DNA from: Acetobacter sp. DsW_063
Lineage (GTDB): Bacteria > Pseudomonadota > Alphaproteobacteria > Acetobacterales > Acetobacteraceae
Length of the DNA: 64,000 bases
Direction: 5' to 3'
NCBI RefSeq assembly: GCF_002153745.1
Contig: NZ_JOPL01000009.1
Location: 19,062 to 83,061 of the forward strand
A program made the position numbers and the translations under genes. The notes beneath the pieces are model-generated. The model made no database searches. It saw only the letters and a program-made list of their open reading frames with translations, and was not told the DNA's origin. This document shows, piece after piece, positions 53,825-63,057 of the stretch (the first letter of the stretch is position 1; each line of letters begins with the position of its first letter).

Positions 53825-54535
53825 ATGATCCGCCTGAGCAACGTCACCTGGCGATATGGATCGCCCACGCGACGCGCTGCGGTCGGGCGAGGTACGGATG
53901 CGGCCACAGCACTCTCCAGCGTGACGTTTTCGGTGCCGCAGGGTGGTTTCCGTTGGCTTCTGGGGCCATCCGGGGCAGGAAAATCATCTCTGCTGCGCCT
54001 TCTCCATCTTGAAGCCCTGCCGCAATCCGGAGAGCTCGAAATCCTCGGAACCCATGTGGGCGTCGACGTGAAACGGGCGACGCTTGCACGGCTGCGTCAA
54101 CGTGTAGGTATGGTGCATCAGGACTTCCGACTGATGCCCACACTCTCAATCAGCGACAACGTTGCCCTTCCGCTGCGTCTGGAACGGCGGGACGAAGCCG
54201 CAGTTGCAGACGAGGTCGCCGCCATTCTGCGTTGGGTCGGTCTGTCGGAGCGCAGCGACGCCTTACCTGCGGAGCTGTCGGGCGGCGAGCAGCAGCGAGC
54301 GGCCATCGCACGCGCGGTCATCGCACGCCCTGGCGTGGTTCTTGCCGACGAGCCGACCAACGCGCTGGAAGAATCCCAGTCCAGCCGCATCGTCGGCATG
54401 TTGCGCGAAGTGTCCACCCTTGGCGCCACCGTAATCGTCGCAACCCACAACGATGCTCTTGTACGGCGCTTTCCCGCCCCGGCACTGCGTCTTGAGCGTG
54501 GTCGCCTGACCAGCGATGAATCGAACGCGCCATGA
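53825..54535 (+). CDS. ftsE: Cell division ATP-binding protein FtsE
   Basis: 236 residues. ABC ATPase: Walker A LLGPSGAGKSSLLRLL, Q-loop region VGMVHQDFRLMPTLSISDNVALPLRL, signature LSGGEQQRAAIARAV, Walker B GVVLADEPTNAL. Together with FtsX it links the division ring to cell-wall hydrolase activation. Overlaps ftsX. Confidence 0.93.
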   Translation: MIRLSNVTWRYGSPTRRAAVGRGTDAATALSSVTFSVPQGGFRWLLGPSGAGKSSLLRLLHLEALPQSGELEILGTHVGVDVKRATLARLRQRVGMVHQDFRLMPTLSISDNVALPLRLERRDEAAVADEVAAILRWVGLSERSDALPAELSGGEQQRAAIARAVIARPGVVLADEPTNALEESQSSRIVGMLREVSTLGATVIVATHNDALVRRFPAPALRLERGRLTSDESNAP

Positions 54536-55688
54536 CGCCGCAGGAAAGATGTCTGCGACAGGCGCTGTGGACGGGCGCGGGACGGGGCGACCGATGAGCG
54601 AAGCGAAGGGGCGCCGCAGAGACGGACTTGCGCTATCGCGCGCGCTGCCCGACCGAAGTCTTCTGGCGATGGTGGCGGCAATGAGTCTTCTCGCCAGCCT
54701 CACCTACGCAGGCGCCGTCGGCGCGCGCGCCTTGTCGTCCCGTTGGGCCGCAGGCGCAGCCAATCTGGTGACAGTGCAGGTGCCGGACCCCGAGAAACCG
54801 GCTGCCGACACAACTGCCGGGTCGGCGACGAGCATGGGTGAGGCCACTGCGCATAAGGACGGAGCCTCCGACGCCTCATCTGCGCAAACTGCTCAGTTCC
54901 CAGCCTCTCAGCCGGAGAAACAGAGCGGCAGTAAAACTGCCGCGACGCCTGACATGACCCGGGCAACCGCCATCGAAGCTGTCTTGCAGGCGTCGCCCGA
55001 CACGCAGCTGGTCCATCGCCTGAACGCTAGCGAAATCGACAGGCTGCTTGCTCCATGGCTCGGCGCAGCCGGAGCGTCCGCACTGCCGCTACCAGCGGTC
55101 ATAGAGGTTCATCTCTCTCGCGGTGCGGCGCTATCCACCAACGTGATCGCCTCCATCGCCCAAATCGCGCCTGGCTCACTGATCGAACGCAATGACGAGT
55201 GGCGCGTGCGCCTTCTCGACATCGCACGCAGCCTTCTGGCCTGCGCTGCGCTGGCCATCCTTCTTGTCGGTACGATCGGGGCGGCCGTCATCGCCATGGC
55301 GACGCGTCTCGGTCTTGGCGCGCGTCGGGAAAGCATCGAAATCCTGCACGGCCTCGGAGCGGTTGACGGCTATGTGGCGAGCCGCTTCGCCCGCCGCGTG
55401 GCAGGCCTTTCTCTGGCGGGCGGCGTGGTTGGAACCTTGCTCGCCCTACCTCCCCTCGCCGGGATCGCACGCCTTATGGCGCCGCTCTCCGGCGGCGGAG
55501 CCCTAACCTTTGGAAGCGGAGAAACGGGCTTCAGCATAGCCGAAACGATGACCGCATTTGCGACGCTATGCGGGGAGACGCCACCGGCGCTTTTGTGGGG
55601 GCTAGGCGTCGTGCCCTTCGCCGCCGCTTTCATCGGCTGGATCACCGCCCAGGTGATGGTCCGCGTATGGCTTCGTCGTCTTCCCTGA
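54516..55688 (+). CDS. ftsX: Cell division protein FtsX
   Basis: Up to 390 residues; ATGs at 54549 and 54594 are possible later starts, the latter (MSEAKGRRRDG) leaving a cytoplasmic N-terminus before the first span. Four spans are visible: LLAMVAAMSLLASLTYAGAVGA, LLACAALAILLVGTIGAAVIAMA, GLSLAGGVVGTLLALPPLAGI and LLWGLGVVPFAAAFIGWITAQVMV. The large loop between spans 1 and 2 is periplasmic, Ala/Ser/Thr-rich in its first part. The FtsX domain is diverged, as usual in Alphaproteobacteria. Confidence 0.88.
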   Translation: MNRTRHDAAGKMSATGAVDGRGTGRPMSEAKGRRRDGLALSRALPDRSLLAMVAAMSLLASLTYAGAVGARALSSRWAAGAANLVTVQVPDPEKPAADTTAGSATSMGEATAHKDGASDASSAQTAQFPASQPEKQSGSKTAATPDMTRATAIEAVLQASPDTQLVHRLNASEIDRLLAPWLGAAGASALPLPAVIEVHLSRGAALSTNVIASIAQIAPGSLIERNDEWRVRLLDIARSLLACAALAILLVGTIGAAVIAMATRLGLGARRESIEILHGLGAVDGYVASRFARRVAGLSLAGGVVGTLLALPPLAGIARLMAPLSGGGALTFGSGETGFSIAETMTAFATLCGETPPALLWGLGVVPFAAAFIGWITAQVMVRVWLRRLP

Positions 55689-56293
55689 TCGCGCCGTCCC
55701 GGCGGCGCGGACCACTCTCTCGGTTGCTGTCCGCGCTGTGCCTCGGGCTGCTCATCTGGATCAGCGGGTTCGTATGGTTCGCATTCGACGCACTGAGACT
55801 TGGCGCGTCTCCGCCAGTGTGCGACGGGATCGTGGCGCTCACCGGCGGGACGGGACGAGTGGACGCCTCGATCGACCTCCTGCGCGAAGGATTTGGTAAA
55901 CGTCTGCTGATTTCCGGCGTCGATCAGCAGGTGCGCCTGAAGGACGTAGCCGCGTCCCTGCAACCAGATCTCGCCGCGCGTATCACACTCGGATGGCGCG
56001 CATCATCCACCGCCGGAAACGCATTCGAAACCGCGACATGGGTGGCGGATCATCATATCGATAGCCTTATAGTTGTCACTGCAGGTTATCATATGCGGCG
56101 CGCCCTGCTTGAACTGTCGCGAACCATGCCCGGTCTGGAGTTGCATCCCTTTCCGGTGCAATCCCCGGCGTTACGTCAGCCGTTCAGACCTTCGACCCTG
56201 CATTTGCTCTTACTGGAATATAACAAACTGCTTTTGGCCTTCGTGGCGCCGGTGCGTTTCTTCCGCCATGCTGCGGACGCAGACTCGCCATAG
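55667..56293 (+). CDS. DUF218 (YdcF/SanA-like) membrane protein
   Basis: 208 residues from ATG 55667, overlapping the ftsX end by 22 bp. One N-terminal span (LLSALCLGLLIWISGFVWFAF) is followed by a DUF218 domain: DGIVALTGGTGRVDASIDLLREGFGKRLLISGVD, GNAFETATWVADHHIDSLIVVTAGYHMRRALLEL. These domains are linked to cell-envelope functions in other bacteria. Coupling to ftsX suggests work at the envelope during division. Confidence 0.85.
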   Translation: MASSSSLIAPSRRRGPLSRLLSALCLGLLIWISGFVWFAFDALRLGASPPVCDGIVALTGGTGRVDASIDLLREGFGKRLLISGVDQQVRLKDVAASLQPDLAARITLGWRASSTAGNAFETATWVADHHIDSLIVVTAGYHMRRALLELSRTMPGLELHPFPVQSPALRQPFRPSTLHLLLLEYNKLLLAFVAPVRFFRHAADADSP

Positions 56294-56328
56294 CCCTCTC
56301 ACGCGTGCGATGTGATCCGGCGGTGCCC

Positions 56329-57309
56329 TTAACTTGGGCACGGCGCTTCCCGCCGCCATAGACGACGCAACAATCGCCCATCAATGACGGCCAGACCGCA
56401 GCCGATCAGCACCGCTCCTGCCAGAGTGTTCCACTTCAGGGTTTCACCCAGCAGAAGCGCCCCCATCGCAAGAGCGCTTACCGGCACGAGAAAGGTCACC
56501 AGCACGGCCTGATTGGCGCCGTGGACCGTCAGGATTCTAAAAAAGATCAGATATGCGAGGGCAGTGCTCAGCAACGCGATTCCCAGCCACGCCGCCCATG
56601 TTTCCGCGCCAAGCCCCCTCCACGCTGAGAAGCCGTCATGCAGCAGCGCAAGCGGCAGAATCACAAGCGCTGCGCCGGCAAGTTGCCCGGTTGTCAATTG
56701 CAGCGGCGCCACCCCGTGCAGCTTGCGCGTCAGGACAGCGCCAATGGCGTAAGAGGTCGTCGCGCCGAGGCACGCCAGTTCCCCCGGCAGCACAGAAAGG
56801 GACAATCCACTGAGAAGATCTCGCCCGATCAATACGGCGACCCCGCAGAAGGCGCAGGCGATTCCGATAATTTTCCGGCGAGTCAGCCTGTCGTCACGCG
56901 ACGACAGATGCATCGCGATCCCCGTGAAAATCGGCGTCGTGGCGTTCAGCGTCGCGGCCACGCCGCTGGTCACGAAACGTTCGCTCCACGCATAGAGGGA
57001 AAACGGAATCGCGCAGTTGAACGCGCCCAGGACCAGAAACCAGCCAATTTTCGAGGCGCCAAGAGGAAACTCTCGCCGGCCGACGGCAAGAACCACCAGC
57101 AACGCCACGGCCGCGAAGCCAACGCGCCCGAACACGAGCGTCAAGGGTGGCAGAGACGGAGCCAATACCTTGTAGAAAAAGAACGATCCGCCCCACAGAA
57201 TCGAGAGAAACCCCAGAGTGGCCCAGCTCTGTCCAGCTTGAGGACGCACTTCGCCGCCAGTAGCCGCTCGAGAAGAGACGGCAGTCGCGCGCGACGTTTC
57301 CCTGTTCAT
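56329..57309 (-). CDS. EamA/DMT superfamily transporter
   Basis: 326 residues with about ten hydrophobic helices in two EamA repeats (WATLGFLSILWGGSFFFYKV starts the first, LACLGATTSYAIGAVLTRKL the second). Inner-membrane metabolite or drug exporter; substrate unknown. Convergent with the DUF218 gene. Confidence 0.85.
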   Translation of the reverse strand: MNRETSRATAVSSRAATGGEVRPQAGQSWATLGFLSILWGGSFFFYKVLAPSLPPLTLVFGRVGFAAVALLVVLAVGRREFPLGASKIGWFLVLGAFNCAIPFSLYAWSERFVTSGVAATLNATTPIFTGIAMHLSSRDDRLTRRKIIGIACAFCGVAVLIGRDLLSGLSLSVLPGELACLGATTSYAIGAVLTRKLHGVAPLQLTTGQLAGAALVILPLALLHDGFSAWRGLGAETWAAWLGIALLSTALAYLIFFRILTVHGANQAVLVTFLVPVSALAMGALLLGETLKWNTLAGAVLIGCGLAVIDGRLLRRLWRREAPCPS

Positions 57310-57435
57310 AAAACGTTTCCGCCTTCCCGTGCGAAACCGCGAAGCAGTGAGAAACCACGCCTCACCACACGCCCGCGACGCTGAACGATCATGGATGAGC
57401 GCCAGTGGTCACGCAAGACACTCAAATCCGGCCTG

Positions 57436-58038
57436 TCATGCGTCCATGGCCGACGCGCACACTCCGGGGATTTCGCAGGTGTAGGTTTCCCGGACGAGGC
57501 TGAACGGCGCACCGTCGGAACGAAATAACGTCGCTACATGACGAAGAATTTCGGCGGGCGCAACGATCTGCCGCCCGGTCGGCGGCGCATCGGAGAATGG
57601 CCAGGACCAGAGCCATTCCCGTCTGGCCGTGACGCGGGTGAACGCAAGCGGCGCGACCACCCGGCCGAACGGCTCGTCGGACGTATCCAGACATTCGTTC
57701 ATCCCATGGGTGAGACGGGATGCGACATACCAGTTCTCCGCACTCGACAGCACCAACCCGGCGCAGTGCAGGCGAACACGGCGACAGCGCATCTGCTCCC
57801 CTTCTGGCGGCTTGAGAAAAAACAACGCATCATCGGGCTGTGCGAAGAATATTTCTCCGGCTTTCTCGGCTACAAGCCGCGCGGGAGGCGTCACGCCGTG
57901 ACCTTCGCACCATCGTTCAAGTGCGCGCGTGGCGCTGTCTTCCACCAAAAGCGCGCGGTCGAAGGCCTCCAGCCGACGTCGGATCATGGCCCTGTCAGCC
58001 AAAGTGTCCCGCAGGACCTCTTGTATGAAGCCTGTCAT
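57436..58038 (-). CDS. Possible chorismate-lyase (UbiC) superfamily protein
   Basis: 200 residues from ATG 58038. The middle RRVRLHCAGLVLSSAENWYVASRLTHGMNECLDTSDEPFGRVVAPLAFTR has the look of the chorismate lyase/UTRA fold (substrate-pocket AxxWxP-like and the xxPFGxxL segment). Catalytic residues cannot be confirmed by eye. Follows the methyltransferase gene by 10 bp in the same direction. If UbiC-like, it could supply 4-hydroxybenzoate for ubiquinone; this is only suggested by the fold. Confidence 0.4.
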   Translation of the reverse strand: MTGFIQEVLRDTLADRAMIRRRLEAFDRALLVEDSATRALERWCEGHGVTPPARLVAEKAGEIFFAQPDDALFFLKPPEGEQMRCRRVRLHCAGLVLSSAENWYVASRLTHGMNECLDTSDEPFGRVVAPLAFTRVTARREWLWSWPFSDAPPTGRQIVAPAEILRHVATLFRSDGAPFSLVRETYTCEIPGVCASAMDA

Positions 58039-58048
58039 TCGGAGCCGC

Positions 58049-58768
58049 TTAACCTGGCTCCAGAACCTGACGCCGGAGTTCGACCCTTCCCGGATTGGCA
58101 AGCAATGGCGTGCCGCTCCATTGATCTTTCACCGCCTCCATAATCACGACACCGCCCATGGTCGGTAACAGCGTCCGCCCGACACGCTCAACGATTACGC
58201 CTGGACGGCCACGAGCAAGGCGGCCGAAAGGCGGTGGATACAGACCGGTTTGTCGGCGTTCGACATGGAACAGCGCCTGCGAGAGCCTCCGCGCGATCTG
58301 CCGTTGCGAGAACGGCGTCCCCTGCCCGAACGGCGTCGCATCGTTGAGCGCCCAGACGCCGCGCCGGTTAGGAACGACCAACAGCAACTTTCCGTCGTCG
58401 CGCAGTAACTTCCAGACAGCGCGCAAGAGCGTCGACGCGGCGTCGGTGGTCTCCAGCGCATGAATGAGCAGTACGCGATCGAACGAGAGGTCGTCGAAGG
58501 GAAGTTGCGCAGGATCAACCACGCAGTCATGACCACCGCCCTCCACAGGAGCGCGGGCCGTCAACGGCGTATTGAGACGCGCGGATACGGACACTCCCAC
58601 CCTATCACGCCATAGCGGCAGGAACGGCGAGGCGAATCCGAGTCCCAACAATCGAAGCCCGCTCAGGTCGGGCCATAGCTCAAGAAGCCGCCCTCCCAGC
58701 ACCTCCGCGGCGGCGCCCCCTGCAGAACCCGCATAAAACTCCGACGCCGTACGAACTTCTTGCTGCAT
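58049..58768 (-). CDS. SAM-dependent methyltransferase
   Basis: 239 residues from ATG 58768 (MQQEVRTASEFY). Class I methyltransferase of the Methyltransf_11 type: LRLLGLGFASPFLPLW in place of motif I, DPAQLPFDDLSFDRVLLIHALETTDAASTLLRAVWKLLRDDGKLLLVVPN for the central strands. The glycine motif is weaker than usual. Substrate unknown. Divergent from gloB with 55 bp between. Confidence 0.8.
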   Translation of the reverse strand: MQQEVRTASEFYAGSAGGAAAEVLGGRLLELWPDLSGLRLLGLGFASPFLPLWRDRVGVSVSARLNTPLTARAPVEGGGHDCVVDPAQLPFDDLSFDRVLLIHALETTDAASTLLRAVWKLLRDDGKLLLVVPNRRGVWALNDATPFGQGTPFSQRQIARRLSQALFHVERRQTGLYPPPFGRLARGRPGVIVERVGRTLLPTMGGVVIMEAVKDQWSGTPLLANPGRVELRRQVLEPG

Positions 58769-58823
58769 GCGGCGTACCCTACCATGAAGGCCGAACCCTG
58801 CCGCAACGCCGGAGACACGTCCC

Positions 58824-59552
58824 ATGCCGATCGTTACTTTCCTCGTCCCAGTCCTGAGCGACAATTACGTCTGGTTGCTGCGGGACGAAGAGACTGGCCA
58901 GATTGCCGTCGTCGATCCCGGAGACGCAGCCCCTGTCCGCGCCGCGATCGAAGCCCATGGCGGGCGGCTCGACCTTATTCTGCTCACGCACCATCACGCG
59001 GACCATACGGGCGGCGCGACAGCCTTGCGCGACCGGTATGGCGCAAAGATGATCGGTCCAGCCGACGAAGAAGCGCGCCTGCCGCCTCTCGATCTCGCGG
59101 TTCAGGACGGCGATCTTGTCGCGTTCGGCGCCTGCGAGGCGCGCGTCATCGCGACGCCGGGACATACCGCCGGGCACATCGCATACTACTTTGACTCTCC
59201 GGCTTCACTTTTCTGCGGCGATACGTTGTTTAGCCTTGGTTGCGGCCGTCTTTTCGAAGGCACGGCAGCCGACATGTTCGCAAGCCTCCGCCGTTTCGAC
59301 GCGCTGCCCGGCGCCACGCTCGTCTATTGCGGCCATGAATACACTGAATCGAACGCGCGCTTCGCCCTGCGCGTCGATCCCGATAACACGGCGCTCATCC
59401 ACCGGGCCGAGGACGTTCGCGAGCTTCGGTTGCACAACGAACCGACTGTGCCATCCACCATGGAGAGCGAGCGCGCCTGCAACCCTTTCCTGCGGGCGCC
59501 CGACATCGACACACTGGCGCATCTCCGACGTGAAAAAGACCACGCGAAGTAG
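58824..59552 (+). CDS. gloB: Hydroxyacylglutathione hydrolase (glyoxalase II)
   Basis: 242 residues. Metallo-beta-lactamase fold with THHHADHTGG at residues 55-64, followed by TPGHTAGHIAYYF, CGDTLFSLGCGRLFEGTAADM and HEYTESNARFAL, the glyoxalase II pattern. Hydrolyses S-lactoylglutathione to lactate in methylglyoxal detoxification. Length matches the family. Confidence 0.93.
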   Translation: MPIVTFLVPVLSDNYVWLLRDEETGQIAVVDPGDAAPVRAAIEAHGGRLDLILLTHHHADHTGGATALRDRYGAKMIGPADEEARLPPLDLAVQDGDLVAFGACEARVIATPGHTAGHIAYYFDSPASLFCGDTLFSLGCGRLFEGTAADMFASLRRFDALPGATLVYCGHEYTESNARFALRVDPDNTALIHRAEDVRELRLHNEPTVPSTMESERACNPFLRAPDIDTLAHLRREKDHAK

Positions 59553-59585
59553 ATCTCCAAGTCAGCTTCCCGAACGTCTGTTTTT

Positions 59586-60662
59586 TCAGCGCTGGAGCGT
59601 GGCGTCGAACGCCGGAGACAAATCCGCCAGCGGAACTGCGCCGAGCATCCACACGCCCCCCCGCAAACGTAGCGGCACCGAGATCAGCGCTCCACTTTCA
59701 CCGGATTCGGATGACGCTGCGCGTCGTCCATCGTCGCCTGTCGCGGCGGGTGGAGCAGCCACCTCGCTTCCCTGGAAGTCCGCCAATTCCCGGTCCAGCA
59801 AACTCGCGACGCGCGCGAGAGTGGGCGACGCCGCTCCGTCTGCCGCAGCTCTGCGGATCGCAGCCGCAAGGCCGACGCCAACGAGGTCGAAATCACCCGT
59901 CCAGTCCTGACCACGCACAAGGCGACCCGAAAGCCGCATATTAACCGGGCCAACGGTCCCTTGCGCAAAATGCAGCAGGACCACCGGGCTAGCTTCATCT
60001 CCGCCGATCGACGCCGCCACGTGTAGCCCATCGACCTGCGTACCCAACCCGGGCACTGTTACGGGCAGCCTCAGCGTCTTTGCCGACATGTCTCCAGCCA
60101 TGCCCAGGTACGCTTTTCCCCAGGCGAGTCTCGCTTTCAAACCACGCAGTCCTAACGCAACAGGCCTTGACGACGCCGGGCTTCGTTCGATTTCCAAGGT
60201 GAACTTCGACGCCGTGATCGCCGCGTCCACGTCGCCTGCGTTCATGTGCAAAACAAGCTGAGCGCCATCACACATGATGCGTGCTGCGAACAACACACCC
60301 TCGGCTTCACCGGATGACCGCTGGGCGAACAACGCCACAGCTTGCGCGCCTTCAGGGACGACCGACACTCTTCGCGGGCGCAACATGTCAGTGCTTATGT
60401 CGAGGCGGTCGGCGGCATAGAGCACGCGCTTTCCATCCAGAACGCCGCTTATCCTTACATCACGCAATGTCGCGCGGCGGATGACAAGACCACCCGACGC
60501 TGACGCACGGGACCAACTGACAATCCAGCCATGACGCGCCATATCCTGCCGTTGCGCGTCGAGCGTTGAAAGCGCCGCCCGCTCGCCGCCGGGCATCGGC
60601 GTCATCGCGATCACAAACAAGGCCAGCGTGGACAGGGCCGCCAAAGGCCAGCGGATTCTCAC
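59586..60662 (-). CDS. DUF2125 family exported protein
   Basis: 358 residues from GTG 60662 (VRIRWPLAALSTLALFVIA), a signal anchor or signal peptide at the true start; the longer frame adds unlikely residues. The remainder (VLYAADRLDISTDMLRPRRVSVV, then AKTLRLPVTVPGLGTQVDGLHV and LRLRGGVWMLGAVPLADLSPAF) fits DUF2125, an alphaproteobacterial exported family of unknown role. Its start overlaps the preceding small ORF by GTGA. Confidence 0.8.
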   Translation of the reverse strand: MRIRWPLAALSTLALFVIAMTPMPGGERAALSTLDAQRQDMARHGWIVSWSRASASGGLVIRRATLRDVRISGVLDGKRVLYAADRLDISTDMLRPRRVSVVPEGAQAVALFAQRSSGEAEGVLFAARIMCDGAQLVLHMNAGDVDAAITASKFTLEIERSPASSRPVALGLRGLKARLAWGKAYLGMAGDMSAKTLRLPVTVPGLGTQVDGLHVAASIGGDEASPVVLLHFAQGTVGPVNMRLSGRLVRGQDWTGDFDLVGVGLAAAIRRAAADGAASPTLARVASLLDRELADFQGSEVAAPPAATGDDGRRAASSESGESGALISVPLRLRGGVWMLGAVPLADLSPAFDATLQR

Positions 60663-60874
60663 TTCACACGCCGCCACATCTCCAGCGGCCAATGCACCGG
60701 CGTTGTTACATTTTCTGGCCGCAATTCGTGCCGGACCAGAATCCACTTACCAGATTTTATCCACAGCCCGCGCACATGCTCGCCCTCAATGCCGGTGATA
60801 ACGGTGACACCGCCGTGATGTGACGTCTGGTTATTCCGACGCAAGGGAGCGCCAGCCAAAAAACGCGGACCCAA
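60659..60874 (-). CDS. Small conserved-looking ORF coupled to the DUF2125 gene
   Basis: Up to 71 residues; no ATG is available, so the start would be TTG (60874 or a later in-frame TTG). The last 45 residues (VTVITGIEGEHVRGLWIKSGKWILVRHELRPENVTTPVHWPLEMWRRVK) have a non-random, protein-like composition. The stop overlaps the next gene's GTG (GTGA), a common coupling arrangement. No family recognised. A perfect DnaA-box sequence lies in its coding region. Confidence 0.5.
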   Translation of the reverse strand: MGPRFLAGAPLRRNNQTSHHGGVTVITGIEGEHVRGLWIKSGKWILVRHELRPENVTTPVHWPLEMWRRVK

Positions 60875-61008
60875 GCGCTTCTCGAGCGTTTTTTACGCTC
60901 GACGTCGTCATGCGCCGTCCGCGTTCGATCGGGTTTTTCAATGCTCTACGCTGGAGACCTGGACAAAAAGGCGCTGTTCGCCGCTTTTCTCCCACAGAGT
61001 TATCCACA
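60757..61008. other. Two perfect DnaA-box sequences
   Basis: TTATCCACA at 60757-60765 and again at 61000-61008, same strand. Both match the E. coli strong box exactly. Only two boxes, no AT-rich unwinding region or boxes in between, so an origin is not supported; may be regulatory or chance. Confidence 0.35.
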
Positions 61009-61206
61009 GAACGCCACTGACCTGCCCGGCGCGAAGGGCGCGCATGGGTTACGTTGGGAGATTGTGAGCGCATTTGACGCTGCGTTTCTGGCTTTTGCCG
61101 CTCTGATCCTGCTCGCATGATCCGTAGCAGTCGTTGTGCGGGGCTTTCGACGCCGCTACCACCGGCCGCCCGCAGCGTGACATCCGATGGCGCCCTTCGG
61201 GCGAGA
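60875..61206. other. Spacer between plsC and the small ORF
   Basis: 332 bp. Contains a CGAGCG/CGCTCG hairpin with a T-rich loop at 60883-60901 and a perfect DnaA-box sequence at 61000-61008. No reading frame looks real. Confidence 0.5.
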
Positions 61207-61950
61207 TCAGCCCCCTGCAGTCTGACAAATCGCCTGCTCAGCCGTTTCGCCAGCGATGCTGCGCTCTCCCACACGCCATGCTGTCCTGATCTCGTCGAGC
61301 AGGGCTCCACGCTTCTCCACCTCCAGTTTCTCGCCAATTACAATGGAGATGACGCCTGGACGTTTGAAAAATCCTTTGCGTCCCCAATAACGACCCGAAT
61401 CGGTCGCAACGGGATAAACCGGAAGCGACGTATGCCGCGCCATGGCGGCGACCCCCGGCTTCAACGGGACGCTCTCCCCGGGCTCTACGCGCGTCCCTTC
61501 GGGGAAAATAATGATCTGACGCCCGTTCGCAGCAGCCTTCGCCGTTTCCTTCAACAAGCTGCGCATGGCCTTGGAGCGCGCGCCTCTCTCGACCGGGACC
61601 ATACCGGTCAGCAGCAACATCGGTCCGACGAGCGGAATGCGCGTGAGTTCCTGTTTCATCACATAGGCAGGCTTTGGCAGCAGCGTCATCCAGACCAGCG
61701 TATCGAAGGCGGATTGATGCTGAGACGCGATCAGGAACGCGCCATCCACCGGCAGCCTCTCCAGCCCTTCCACCCGGAAGGCCGTGCCGCACAGCACGCG
61801 CAGGCCGCCGATCAGCAATCTGCACCAGAGCTTCGCATAGGGGAGCGCGAGACGGGCGGCGAAAAGCCTGATGGGGAAGGCCAGCACTCCCATGACAATC
61901 GTGAGCGCGACCAGATAGAGGCTGTAAGCCGTGGAGCGAAACAGGATCAT
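61207..61950 (-). CDS. plsC: 1-acyl-sn-glycerol-3-phosphate acyltransferase
   Basis: 247 residues from ATG 61950 (MILFRSTAYS). One N-terminal span (LYLVALTIVMGVLAFPIRLF), the catalytic HxxxxD box (His78-Asp83, SQHQSAFDT), and FPEGTRVEPGE (149-159). Adds the second acyl chain to make phosphatidic acid. Divergent from psd, so phospholipid genes share this region. Confidence 0.92.
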   Translation of the reverse strand: MILFRSTAYSLYLVALTIVMGVLAFPIRLFAARLALPYAKLWCRLLIGGLRVLCGTAFRVEGLERLPVDGAFLIASQHQSAFDTLVWMTLLPKPAYVMKQELTRIPLVGPMLLLTGMVPVERGARSKAMRSLLKETAKAAANGRQIIIFPEGTRVEPGESVPLKPGVAAMARHTSLPVYPVATDSGRYWGRKGFFKRPGVISIVIGEKLEVEKRGALLDEIRTAWRVGERSIAGETAEQAICQTAGG

Positions 61951-62237
61951 ACGGCACCTGACTGAAACCGGATCCCGACACGGGTTCGGACGGGTGTCCC
62001 GGCTTTTTGTTACGGAGCGCGCCCTGCCCTTCACAGCCTTCGGCCCAAGGGAGAATCTGCTCAGGATCAAAGCCGCAGAGACACATGAAAACCATGCGCG
62101 GCCTCGGAGAAATAGCGGATGCAGACCAGAAAATCGCGGGCGTCGCAAGCTGGGCGGCTCGACGTCAGTCACGAACGATCCCCTCGCACGTACTGCGAGA
62201 CTTGATTCTCGCAGCGCGAACCGCCAAGAACGCGATC

Positions 62238-62933
62238 ATGTCGCTCATTTCCTCAATCAAGCTCGTAATGGCTCGCCCTCACCCGGAGAGCTATCGGTTT
62301 TTGCTGGCCTCCGGAACGGCGACCGCTCTCGGTCGGTACCTCGGGCGACGGCTGAACTGCCCTGTCCTCCGTGGCGCAGGAACCGCGAGCGGCCTCTTCT
62401 TCGCGTTCTGCCTCTATTTCTTCCGCGACCCCCAACGCACTCCGCCGCCGCGTGAAGGGCTGGCCGTGGCGCCGGCCGACGGCCGGGTCGTATCGGTGGA
62501 AAAGGTGGCGCCGCCCGTGGAACTGGCTATGGGCGACACGCCGGTCTGGCGCATCGCCACATTCCTGTCGGTCCTCGACGTGCACGTGAACCGCTCGCCG
62601 GTCGCTGGCTCGGTCGCGCGCGTCGCCTACCACCCCGGCAAGTTCCTGAACGCCAGCCTCGACAAGGCGTCCACCGAGAACGAACGCAACGCCATCAGCA
62701 TCGTGCTTCCCGACGGTCGCATGGTCGCCGTAGTGCAGATCGCTGGCCTCATCGCGCGCCGCATCGTCTGCTCGGTGAAGCCGGGCGACGCGCTGGAAGC
62801 GGGCGAGCGTTTTGGGCTGATCCGCTTTGGCTCGCGGACGGACCTCTATCTTCCCCCCGGCGTCACCCCGCTGGTCTCAGCCGGTCAGACGATGATCGGG
62901 GGCGAAACCGTCATGGCGCAGCTCGACGGATGA
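62238..62933 (+). CDS. psd: Phosphatidylserine decarboxylase, short form
   Basis: 231 residues from ATG 62238 ([18 protein letters not shown]). Short proenzyme type: [46 protein letters not shown], and [12 protein letters not shown], where cleavage before Ser in GS gives the pyruvoyl group. Makes phosphatidylethanolamine. Next gene pssA supplies its substrate. Confidence 0.94.
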   Translation: MSLISSIKLVMARPHPESYRFLLASGTATALGRYLGRRLNCPVLRGAGTASGLFFAFCLYFFRDPQRTPPPREGLAVAPADGRVVSVEKVAPPVELAMGDTPVWRIATFLSVLDVHVNRSPVAGSVARVAYHPGKFLNASLDKASTENERNAISIVLPDGRMVAVVQIAGLIARRIVCSVKPGDALEAGERFGLIRFGSRTDLYLPPGVTPLVSAGQTMIGGETVMAQLDG

Positions 62934-63057
62934 TCCCCTCCCATGGCCTGCCGACAGCAGCCGGCGCATCGGGCCATGATCTTCGTCACCTCGGAAGACG
63001 GCCTTGCATGACGCTGGTCCGACAAGCGCACCGGGCTCGCACGGCGAGAGCATCGTC

